Source of the DNA: Verrucomicrobium sp. BvORR106
Lineage (GTDB): Bacteria; Verrucomicrobiota; Verrucomicrobiia; Verrucomicrobiales; Verrucomicrobiaceae
DNA length: 58,503 nucleotides
Reading direction: 5' to 3'
Assembly: GCF_000739655.1 (NCBI RefSeq)
Contig: NZ_BATR01000005.1
Span: 1 to 58,503 of the forward strand
Below are positions 41,717-49,906 of this stretch, one piece after another (within the stretch, counting starts at the first letter, position 1; each line of letters opens with the position of its first letter). Below the pieces are notes generated by a model. It was not told the DNA's origin. It saw only the letters and a program-made list of their open reading frames with translations, and ran no database searches. The position numbers and the translations under genes are program-made.

Positions 41717-44700
41717 CTACTCCACCTTCAACACCCCGTTCATCACCAACCAATGCCCCGGGAAGGTGCAGAGATAAGGATACTCCCCCTTCTCCTGCGG
41801 GGCATTGAAGTGGATGGTGAACTTCTGGCCGGGCTGCACCATGTCGGTGTACACCAGCACTTCTGGTGACTCCGGCACATAGTGGCGGGCGAGCCCGGCG
41901 GGATCCGTGATCATCTTGTTCGCCAGATCGCCCACGCGTTGCAAGGCCCCGGGTTTGATGAACAACACATTGTGGGGCACGGCATCCGGATTGCTGAACT
42001 CCAGCGAAAGCCGCTCCCCGCTTTTGGCCACCAGTTGTTTCTGTGCGAACTGCAGCCCCAGAGCGGCCTCCAGCTTGAGGGGACGACCGCTCTCACCTTT
42101 CGCCCAGGGATTCACTCGAGTGGGCTCAGTGGTCACGGCGACATTTCCTGCTGGCACACTCCGCGTCTTCACCACCAGCTCCCTCGCCCCGGGGAAATCC
42201 GTGAACGGTTGCCCGAGCTGATGCACCGTGCCATACAGGTCCGTAGATTTCCCAGGACCCGTCGTGATGTGCAGATGGATCTGACTGGCTGGCACCACCT
42301 CCGGCACTTCCAGGAAGAGCTTGCGCCCGCCCTCCAGCACCTGCACCGAGGTCACTTCCAAGGCATCGTGTCCGGCGGTTTTCGGATGTTTCACCGACCA
42401 CTCCTGGGAACCATAGGCGCTGGAGGTGATGTAGTTCCAGACCTGGACAAAGTGCTGGCGGGCCTCCCGCGCGACCGCGGCATCCACCGGCTGGTTAAAG
42501 GAAATCATCACTCCGTTCTGCCGCACCTCCCAGCCCACCGGCAGAGGCTCCGTACCGCCCGTAAAACGCACCCGCTGCAGGCAGCCGTCCTTGGGCCCAT
42601 AGCAGCCCCAGCCATACATGCCACTGACATAGAGCTGCCCGTCCTGCGCGTGAAAGCGGCCGCGTTGCGCGCCGGAGAGGAAATCCGCCGGCAACTCCCA
42701 TGCCGCCCCCTGAGGCTGCCCCGAGGTTGCATCCCGCAGCACCACCAGACCTGTGCAGGCCCCACAAGAAAAGGTGAGCAAGGTGCCGCGAGGCACGCCC
42801 CACGCATCACTCTCCACATAACACTGGCCGCCAGCTGAGTTGTCCACCCCACGCGGAAGATAAAGCAGCGGCGGTTCAACGGTCTTGCCCGGACGCGGCC
42901 CACCCAGACCATAGAACCCGCCAGCCTTCACCTCGCACACCATCGAGGCCGGCGTCCAGTCCCCCTCCTGGCACGAGGTCGTGATGCGCCCTTCGGCAGA
43001 GAGCCCCAGACCATTGGGGTTGCGAAAGCCCGTGGCCAGCACCTCCACCGGACCACCCGGCTTCACCCGACACACACCCTGGTTCCCAGAGGAGAAATAG
43101 AACCGGCCCTCTCCATCCCGCTGCAGACCACAGAGGTAGTCATGGCCGGAGGGTGAGGTGACCATGGCGTTGGTGACGCACTCGTAGAAGTCCGCTTCGT
43201 CGTCGTGGTTCAGGTCATGAAGCCGGGTGATCTGGTCGCGCCCCAACACGCAGATCTTGCCATCCGTCACCACCAGCCCCTGGGGCTGATGGAGACCGGT
43301 GGCGAACCGTTTCCACGTCAGCCGGGCCAGGGAATCATTCACTCCACGAACCAACCACACCTCTCCCGTCATGGTGCAGAGCGCCAGCGTGCCGTCCGGC
43401 AGAAAGTCATGGTCACTCACAAAGAAGAGAGCGCCGTACGGGTTTTCATAGGGGAGGGTCAGCGTGTCGAGCGCATAGGGCTTGCCCTCCCCAAGCGCCC
43501 CCTTCGTCTCCAGCACCTGCGTCCACTGGGCGGGTCCGCCATTGCGCAGATCCTTCCAGGGATGCTCCTCCGTCCTGGCCCGCAGACGCCGAGGCGTGCC
43601 ATTTTCAAGGCTCATCGCGTCCAGCATCTCCACCCCATCCAGTTCATAGGTGAACAACACGCGACTCCCGTGCCGGTAGAAGCCGTGGTACTTGAGCGAA
43701 GCAGGGGCGGGCTGCAGGGGCGTTTTCTGCACGGTCGCTCCGCCGGGTTTCGCCGCCTCCATGAAACCATGCCGCACTTCCGAGAGTTTGATGAAACCAC
43801 CTTTCCACACCAGGGGAAATGATGCCGTCACCGGGTCAAAGCAGGCTGCAAGTTCTCCTTCGCCCCCCAGGCGCACGCAGACACCTTTGGGCACCACGAG
43901 GCCGTCCCCCTTGAACACGCCGCTGAAGAGGTTTCCCAGATCGGAGCCCTTCCAGCGGCCGTCCCGCCAGGTGTCATCGCTCTGGTTTCCCCAGTGGCCC
44001 TGCGTGCCGCCATCCAGCCCCGGATACGGCGGCAGCAGCAACCGCTCTGCCTGGCGGCCTTTGAAGGCCACCGCCTGCTTGGGGTAGTAGTCGTAGATCC
44101 GGTCCCGGTTGACGGGCTCCTGCCGATTGGGCCAACGGTTGGGATGCAGCGGGGCACGCACGTAGGAGAACGGCTCCGGTTCGAGGGATGAACCCGCCGC
44201 CTCCTTCTTCAGCGCCTCGAGGTCGTCAAAGTTCCAGAGCCCGATGGTCGCGTCCGTGGGCAGCAGCGGCTCCCCACGGCCCACGGGATTGGAGTTGCCG
44301 CGGGCGATGCGCACCTCATCAATGATTCCGTCACAGGACAGCCCCTTCTCCACCAGACGCCCAAAGGCAATGCCCTGGGTGGGATGGGCCTTGGGCGTCG
44401 CGGGTGCCACCGGAGCATCCAGCACCTGTTTGTTGTCCACCTTCAGCCGCACGCGGTCGGATTCGATGATGGCGCTCAGCCGGTGCCACTGGCCGTCGCA
44501 GATGTTGGCCTGTGATTTGTACTCACCACCGCGACCGGGCATGTAGAGGCTGAGCACGCCGCTGCCGGCATAGGAGTAGAGTTCCCAATGCAGAGGGGAG
44601 GATTTGGATTCACAGGCCACGAGGATGTTGAACCCTCTGGCGCTGTCCAGCCGGGCCAGGCACTCCACCGTGATGGGGAGTTCATGGAAATCATCTTTCC

Positions 44701-45769
44701 CTGCCAGCACCAGTCCGCCCTTGAGCGCCTTCCCCAAGATCTCACTGCGGGACGGCACCAGTTGCGGCCCCTGCGTCTGGACCGCCGCGGAGGCTGAGTT
44801 GCCCTTCTCCGCGCCGGGACCAGGAGCCTTCCATGAGCGCGGCACAGGCCGGGGTCCCGCGTCACCACCGTCGAGTTGTTTCACCAGCCAGCGCAGGCCG
44901 TCGAGGTTGTCCTGCAGGCGGGCTTCGGCGTCCTCGTTGGTGTGATTGAGGATGCCGATGGGTCCTCGGTAACCGCTGTCACGGATCACGCGCAGAAGTT
45001 GCAGATCCAGCTCCCCCTGCGCAATGGGCACGATCTTCTGCCCCTTGGCCTCGCCATCGGGCACCATGCCGTTGAGGTTCAGGCAGAGCAGATGCGGAAT
45101 CATCCGGGGCAGCACCTGCGCCAGACGATCCATCTGGCTGTGCCCGTGGTGCAGGTTGTACACCATGCCCACATTGGACACGCCCTGCTGCTCAAGCTTC
45201 TCGATGATCTTGAGCTGCGTCTGGGGTTCGCCGAACCAACCGCCGTGATTGTACAGCCCCACCTTCACGCCCGCCTCTGCCGCCGCTGCGGCCAGTGGCT
45301 TGATGCGCGCCACCTCCTGGGTGAGCCGCGCCTCCTCCTCGGCAGCATTGGAGGGGCTCGGTCCACCACCCGTAATCCAGAGATCGCACTCCTTCAATCC
45401 ATGCCGCTTGATCAGCTCGAGGATGAGCTTTGCCTCCGGTGTGAGGGAGGTGGGAAACCACCACCCCGTGAGCCGGACCTGATGCCGGGCCAGCGCTTCG
45501 ATCTCCGCCTCAAAGGTGGGCACGTGCTCCGCCCGGTGGTCATAGACGAAGCGTGTGATGCCCAGTTTCTCCAGCATGGCCGCACGTTCCTCGGGGCCGC
45601 GTTTTTTGGCATCAAATGGCACGATGCACCAGGCCGCCAGATTGGGCTGCGCAAAGACTGCGTTGCGATCTGTTGCCGGCTTCACAGCGGAGGCCGGAGC
45701 CGCAGGCGGGGCAGCGTTCACTGGCGCAGCGGCAAGGCAGAGCAGGGCGGGGAGGACAAACCATCTCAT
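41717..45769 (-). CDS. Mosaic secreted protein: TIM-barrel, LamG-like, beta-propeller and C-terminal cupredoxin
   Basis: A 1350-aa exported protein (signal peptide VLPALLCLAAAPVNAA). Residues about 30-300 resemble a sugar isomerase TIM barrel of the xylose-isomerase-like type (GVKVGLYNHGGWFGEP, HHGHSQMDRL). About 355-490 look like a LamG/ConA-like domain, about 570-690 like a DUF6797-type region (WRDGRWKGSDLGNLFSG). About 745-1090 form a propeller related to PVC sugar dehydrogenases. About 1233-1350 are a type 1 copper domain with His in AVPHNVLF, Cys and His in CTFPGHW, and Met in LVMNG. It may oxidise sugars and pass electrons to copper (inference). The start at 45769 gives the signal peptide. 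An AraC-type gene lies 104 bases upstream on the same strand. Confidence 0.85.
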   Translation of the reverse strand: MRWFVLPALLCLAAAPVNAAPPAAPASAVKPATDRNAVFAQPNLAAWCIVPFDAKKRGPEERAAMLEKLGITRFVYDHRAEHVPTFEAEIEALARHQVRLTGWWFPTSLTPEAKLILELIKRHGLKECDLWITGGGPSPSNAAEEEARLTQEVARIKPLAAAAAEAGVKVGLYNHGGWFGEPQTQLKIIEKLEQQGVSNVGMVYNLHHGHSQMDRLAQVLPRMIPHLLCLNLNGMVPDGEAKGQKIVPIAQGELDLQLLRVIRDSGYRGPIGILNHTNEDAEARLQDNLDGLRWLVKQLDGGDAGPRPVPRSWKAPGPGAEKGNSASAAVQTQGPQLVPSRSEILGKALKGGLVLAGKDDFHELPITVECLARLDSARGFNILVACESKSSPLHWELYSYAGSGVLSLYMPGRGGEYKSQANICDGQWHRLSAIIESDRVRLKVDNKQVLDAPVAPATPKAHPTQGIAFGRLVEKGLSCDGIIDEVRIARGNSNPVGRGEPLLPTDATIGLWNFDDLEALKKEAAGSSLEPEPFSYVRAPLHPNRWPNRQEPVNRDRIYDYYPKQAVAFKGRQAERLLLPPYPGLDGGTQGHWGNQSDDTWRDGRWKGSDLGNLFSGVFKGDGLVVPKGVCVRLGGEGELAACFDPVTASFPLVWKGGFIKLSEVRHGFMEAAKPGGATVQKTPLQPAPASLKYHGFYRHGSRVLFTYELDGVEMLDAMSLENGTPRRLRARTEEHPWKDLRNGGPAQWTQVLETKGALGEGKPYALDTLTLPYENPYGALFFVSDHDFLPDGTLALCTMTGEVWLVRGVNDSLARLTWKRFATGLHQPQGLVVTDGKICVLGRDQITRLHDLNHDDEADFYECVTNAMVTSPSGHDYLCGLQRDGEGRFYFSSGNQGVCRVKPGGPVEVLATGFRNPNGLGLSAEGRITTSCQEGDWTPASMVCEVKAGGFYGLGGPRPGKTVEPPLLYLPRGVDNSAGGQCYVESDAWGVPRGTLLTFSCGACTGLVVLRDATSGQPQGAAWELPADFLSGAQRGRFHAQDGQLYVSGMYGWGCYGPKDGCLQRVRFTGGTEPLPVGWEVRQNGVMISFNQPVDAAVAREARQHFVQVWNYITSSAYGSQEWSVKHPKTAGHDALEVTSVQVLEGGRKLFLEVPEVVPASQIHLHITTGPGKSTDLYGTVHQLGQPFTDFPGARELVVKTRSVPAGNVAVTTEPTRVNPWAKGESGRPLKLEAALGLQFAQKQLVAKSGERLSLEFSNPDAVPHNVLFIKPGALQRVGDLANKMITDPAGLARHYVPESPEVLVYTDMVQPGQKFTIHFNAPQEKGEYPYLCTFPGHWLVMNGVLKVE

Positions 45770-45873
45770 GGCAGGAAGGGATGCGAAAGACGTGGGACAG
45801 AACGTTCCCAAGATGGGCTGCTCTTTGCCCAAATGATAGAAGGGCAGCGTCCTGTCTTGGTACAAAAGCGGCG

Positions 45874-46623
45874 TCAAGCTCCCGCCGTGGTGCCATAGCG
45901 CTGCTGGTACTCCCGCGGGGTCATGCCCGTTTCCTTGCGGAACTCCCGGGTGAAGTGGCTCTGGTCGCAGAACCCGTGGTCATCCGCCACCTCAGCCAGG
46001 CTCCGGCTGCTGAACACCAACGCCTGGCAGGCAAGGCGCACCCGCAGCCTCCGCACATACTGCTGGGGGGCCATGTGGAAGAGCTGTCGGAACCGGCGCT
46101 CAAACGCGCGCACGGAAAGGCCCGCCATCTTCGCAAGCGCCGCCGTTTCCAGAGGATGGGAGACATTGGCCCGAATGCCCGCCACCACCGCCGAGAGCCG
46201 AGCATCCTCCGCCACCATGACCGCCTCGGAGTCGCCGACAGCTCGGGTGGTCCCGGCCGTGCCGTAGAGTCGCCCCCGCGCATCATGCAGCGGCACCTTG
46301 TTGGTGATCGACCACGAAGCCGTGTGATCGAACCGCCCCACCAGCTCCACCCGGTCCACCACCTTCCCACCTGCCAGCACCAGTTCATCATCGCTGCGAT
46401 ACTGGTCCGCCAAATGCGCCGGTGAGAGATCGGCATCCGTCTGGCCCACCACCTCATCCAGATGCTCCAGCGAGTAGTTCAGCAGGAAGGCGCGGTTCAC
46501 CCACTGGTACCGGCCCTGCCGATCCTTGATCCACGCCTGCGTCGCCGGGCCCAGCATCTCCAACAGACTCAGCACGCCCGTGGCGGGGAGGCTGGAGAGG
46601 GGGGTGGATGGAGGTGATGGCAT
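45874..46623 (-). CDS. AraC-family transcriptional regulator with N-terminal PAS domain
   Basis: A 249-aa cytosolic regulator. Residues about 15-125 form a PAS-like sensor (WIKDRQGRYQWVNRAFL near the start). Residues about 145-245 carry the two helix-turn-helix units of AraC proteins, ending in the conserved VADDHGFCDQSHFTREFRKETGMTPREYQQRY. The start at 46623 follows a palindromic region; longer frames upstream run into that repeat. It lies upstream of the 1350-aa secreted gene on the same strand and could control it; this is inference. Confidence 0.9.
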   Translation of the reverse strand: MPSPPSTPLSSLPATGVLSLLEMLGPATQAWIKDRQGRYQWVNRAFLLNYSLEHLDEVVGQTDADLSPAHLADQYRSDDELVLAGGKVVDRVELVGRFDHTASWSITNKVPLHDARGRLYGTAGTTRAVGDSEAVMVAEDARLSAVVAGIRANVSHPLETAALAKMAGLSVRAFERRFRQLFHMAPQQYVRRLRVRLACQALVFSSRSLAEVADDHGFCDQSHFTREFRKETGMTPREYQQRYGTTAGA

Positions 46624-46682
46624 GGCGGGATCTATTAGCCGTGTGTGGAAAGTAAGAGTGGGAATTTTTGATGAAATACTCC

Positions 46683-46843
46683 TGACCCGCCTAAAGGCGG
46701 AACTCCAACTCTGGTACATACCCTCTCCGAAAAACTTGAGAGCGTTTCATCCCTGTTGAAGCGAAATCTCGAACAGCGAGTTGGACGTTCAAAGCAAGAG
46801 GGACCTCCGCACCGTGGTTGGAGTTCCGCCTTTAGGCGGGTCA
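46683..46843. repeat. Inverted-repeat element with perfect 27-bp ends
   Basis: 46683-46709 and 46817-46843 are perfect inverted copies (each holding the hairpin CCGCCTAAAGGCGG) around a 107-base spacer. The word TAAAGGCGGAACTCCAAC at the left end resembles TAAACGCGGAACTCCAAC at the right end of the 29538-29927 element. It lies upstream of the AraC gene in the gene-free stretch 46624-47141. 46844-47004 includes more degenerate pieces of the same words; 47071-47141 holds nothing recognisable. Confidence 0.85.
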
Positions 46844-47004
46844 ATAAACATTGTGCCCATAGCGCCCCTTTCCACCTCGACAATACGCTGGCCAAAAAGC
46901 GGTACTCCAACCCCGCTGCGAAACTCCGAAATGCTCCGCCCTGTTAACTTCAAAACCTGAGCAGCGCGCCGGACATACACCTCGTCTCAACACACCCGCG
47001 CCAC

Positions 47005-47070
47005 GGGCCTGAAGGGCCCAGAGAATCCAGCCCAGGGGCGGAGGCCACGAAGTGGACGCAGACCCTGGGT
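47005..47070 (+). repeat. 66-bp structured dispersed repeat, copy 2
   Basis: It matches 2783-2848 at about 60 of 66 bases and keeps the same three stems (GGGCCT-GAA-GGGCCC, CCCAGGG/CCCTGGG, CCAC-GAA-GTGG). Substitutions fall in loops or keep pairing. It stands between the inverted-repeat element and the sulfatase stop codon. Confidence 0.7.
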
Positions 47071-47141
47071 ATAGGCGCCCCTTTGCATGGCGGCCTGAAG
47101 GGTCGCGAGAGTGGTCCGCTACACCAAGGCACCTCCAATCA

Positions 47142-48734
47142 TCACGCCCCGACATTCTTTTGCGGCTTCTTCCTCGCCGTAGGCACTGCCTTCGCCCCTT
47201 TCAAAATATCCGGTTCCACGGTGTTGGGCTGAGCTTCCCCCGGCGTGCTGCGCCCATTGGCTACATACTTCTCCAGCAATTTCTTGAGTCGCTCCACCAC
47301 CTCGGGCTGTTCTGCCTGCACATTCTTTGTTTCTGTAGGATCGACCGACAGGTCATACAACTGCACGCGGGCCGCCCCCGTGTCCTCCTGGCCCGGTCGC
47401 GGGTCGCTCCAGCCGCCTGAGCCGGGGCAAAGCTCCAGTTTCCACGAACCCTGCCGGATGGAGAACGCACCGGTGATGGAGTGGTGCACCACCGCTTCCC
47501 GCACTGGAGAATCCTGCCCCTTGAGGGCAGGCAGCAGGCTCACGCTGTCTTCCGCAGCGTTGCCGGGCAGTTTCACTCCCAGGGCATCGGCGCACGTGGC
47601 CGTGAGATCCACCAGGCACACCGGGTGGGCATAGCTCGTGCCGGGCTTCACCACCGCCGGCCACTGGACGAGATAAGGCACACGGTGGCCGCCTTCATAG
47701 ATGTCCGCCTTGGTACCGCGCCACGCCGCGCTGGGGTTGTGCCCCCTGGCAGCCAGGGCGGGATAGTCGGCACTGGGGGAACAGCCGTTGTCACTGGTGA
47801 CGATGAGCAGGGTATTTTCATCGATCCCCTTCTCCTTCAATGCCGCCGCCACCTGGCCGATGGCGTCATCGGTCTCCATGACGAAGTCGGCGTACAGATT
47901 GAGCCCGCTGCGCCCCTGCCATTCTTTGGATGGCATGATGGGCGTGTGCGGAGAGGCCAGCGGGAGATAGAGGAAAAACGGCTTCTTTGCCTCCGCCTGG
48001 GTGTGCACATACTGCACCGCCCGGCGGGTCAGTTCCGGCAGTACCGCTGCCCCGTCGAAGCCCGGGCTGCCCGGCCCCTCACGGGTCCAGCTTTCCTTGC
48101 CGCCTTTGTTCATGGGCAGCTTCAAGGTCGCTGTGGGAGACTGGGCCACCCGGTCGTTTTCGATGAAACAATACGGCACCATGTCGAGGGAGGCACTGAT
48201 GCCGAAGTAGTAGTCGAACCCGACACTGTTGGGCCCGTTGGTGATGGGCTGGTCATAGTCCACATTCCGCACCTGGTCCGGCTTTTCGATGCCGAGCTCG
48301 GTCACGTCCTTGCCCGGGAGCTTCACCCAGTCCATGCCGAGGTGCCACTTGCCGATGCAGGCTGTGGCATAACCTTCCGATTTGAGGAAGGATGCGATCG
48401 TGAGGCGGCCGGGCTCAATCAGCCGGGGGCTCAGCCCTCCCAGCACTCCGTTCTGCAATTTCGAACGCCAGTTGTAGCGCCCCGTCATCACGCCATAGCG
48501 CGTGGGCGTGCAGACAGATGAGCTCGTGTGCGCATCCGTGAACCGCATGCCCCGGGCGGCAATGGCATCCATCTGCGGCGTGGCTATCTTGCCCTCCGGG
48601 TTAAAGCACTTCACATCGCCGTAGCCCAGATCATCGCAGAGGATGAAGACCACATTGGGCCGGGCGGCAGCACCTGCGGGCAGGAGGCCAGCGGCGGCCA
48701 GCACGGTTGTGAGAAGGAGGGAGCGCAGTTTCAT
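47142..48734 (-). CDS. Secreted arylsulfatase (type I sulfatase)
   Basis: A 530-aa exported sulfatase that would hydrolyse sulfate esters in the periplasm or outside. Signal peptide (LLLTTVLAAAGLLPAGAAA). Metal ligands DDLGYGD (34-40) and the formylglycine motif CTPTR (Cys75, matured by an anaerobic or FGE-type enzyme not seen here) are intact, as are GKWHLG and SDNGCSPSADYP further on. Verrucomicrobia typically use many such enzymes on sulfated polysaccharides such as fucoidan or mucin; the substrate here is unknown. The start at 48734 gives the signal peptide. Divergent from the next gene. Confidence 0.94.
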   Translation of the reverse strand: MKLRSLLLTTVLAAAGLLPAGAAARPNVVFILCDDLGYGDVKCFNPEGKIATPQMDAIAARGMRFTDAHTSSSVCTPTRYGVMTGRYNWRSKLQNGVLGGLSPRLIEPGRLTIASFLKSEGYATACIGKWHLGMDWVKLPGKDVTELGIEKPDQVRNVDYDQPITNGPNSVGFDYYFGISASLDMVPYCFIENDRVAQSPTATLKLPMNKGGKESWTREGPGSPGFDGAAVLPELTRRAVQYVHTQAEAKKPFFLYLPLASPHTPIMPSKEWQGRSGLNLYADFVMETDDAIGQVAAALKEKGIDENTLLIVTSDNGCSPSADYPALAARGHNPSAAWRGTKADIYEGGHRVPYLVQWPAVVKPGTSYAHPVCLVDLTATCADALGVKLPGNAAEDSVSLLPALKGQDSPVREAVVHHSITGAFSIRQGSWKLELCPGSGGWSDPRPGQEDTGAARVQLYDLSVDPTETKNVQAEQPEVVERLKKLLEKYVANGRSTPGEAQPNTVEPDILKGAKAVPTARKKPQKNVGA

Positions 48735-48855
48735 GGTGAGCAGATGGGTAACGGGGCGCGATCGCCTGCACAAACGGTCGTGTGTCAGGCTTCTTTCCAC
48801 CCTCTGCCAATCGCCGGGGATTGACGACGGATAGGGACATTGTTACTGGACGCTC

Positions 48856-49755
48856 GTGATTTCCAGCACCCGCAGCTTCCGTCTTGAAATGCTCCAAGTG
48901 GCCCGCCTGGCTCCCAAAGTCCTGGGCGACTCGACGGAACTGGTGGCCAGTTTCCTCCAGAGTCAGATCACGCCCCAAGGTGGGTTTGGCGATCGTGATG
49001 GCCGCCCTGACCTGTACTACACCGTCTTCGGTCTGGAATCGCTGATGGCGCTGCGCAAGGAGCTGCCGCTCGACTCCACGAAGGCCTACGTGCAGAGCCT
49101 TGGCGACGGAACCGGGCTGGATTTCGTCCACCTCTGCTCTCTGGCCCGATGCGTGGCCAGTCTGGGACGCGACACGCTGACAGAAGAGGCCAGAGTGCGG
49201 CTCGCCGCCCGCATCGAGGCCTACCGCACCCCGGACGGGGGCTATCATGGATCCCCGGAAAAAAGGGTCGGCTCGTCCTACGGTGCCTTTCTCGCGTGGG
49301 GAGCCTACTCGGACCTGGCCCTGCCCATGCCAGATGAGGAGCGCCTGTTGCCGACCGTACTCAATCTGCTCCTTCCTGACGGCTCGTTCGCCGCTGAACC
49401 CGACCTCCCCCAGGGCACCACGCCAACCACCGCCGCAGCCGTGGTGCTGTGCCGGCTGCTCGGAGCCAGTTTAGGCACCGCCACAGGGGATTGGCTGTTA
49501 GAACAGGCTCACGCGAGCGGCGGCTTCCTCGCCGTGCCCGGCGCTCCCCTGCCTGACCTGCTCAGCACCGCCACCGCCCTGCATGCCCTGGAAAGTCTGG
49601 AGGCGGACTGGTCGGCGCTGCGTGAGCCCTGCCTGGATTTCGTGGATAGCCTTTGGAATGCCGAGGGCGGATTTCATGGTCACTGGGCCGATGACCATCT
49701 GGACGTGGAGTACACCTCCTACGGCCTGCTGGCGCTGGGCCACCTCAGCAGCTAG
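48856..49755 (+). CDS. Prenyltransferase/squalene-cyclase-repeat protein
   Basis: A 299-aa all-helical protein with repeats of the protein prenyltransferase beta-subunit type: GGFGDRDGRPDLYYTVFGLESL (30-60 region), GGYHGSPEKRVGSSYGAFLAW, and GGFHGHWADDHLDVEYTSYGLLAL. Each has Gly-Gly-Phe/Tyr, a polar loop and a Tyr/Ser-rich helix, forming an alpha-alpha barrel. The zinc-binding Asp/Cys/His of eukaryotic transferases are partly present (DDHLDVEY). Function in bacteria is unclear. GTG at 48856 gives the full first helix; ATG at 48889 is an alternative start. Confidence 0.75.
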   Translation: MISSTRSFRLEMLQVARLAPKVLGDSTELVASFLQSQITPQGGFGDRDGRPDLYYTVFGLESLMALRKELPLDSTKAYVQSLGDGTGLDFVHLCSLARCVASLGRDTLTEEARVRLAARIEAYRTPDGGYHGSPEKRVGSSYGAFLAWGAYSDLALPMPDEERLLPTVLNLLLPDGSFAAEPDLPQGTTPTTAAAVVLCRLLGASLGTATGDWLLEQAHASGGFLAVPGAPLPDLLSTATALHALESLEADWSALREPCLDFVDSLWNAEGGFHGHWADDHLDVEYTSYGLLALGHLSS

Positions 49756-49906
49756 ACCGGCGGACTTTTATCTTGCCTTCCTTTCGCGCGAAATTTAAGG
49801 TACATTAGAAGTCGTACTTGGCTTCATAGTCGCTCACCTCAACCTCGGTCTCTGACAGTTCGCGTTCCCCTACCCGTGCACCTCGTGCGCGGCCACTCCC
49901 TGCGTC

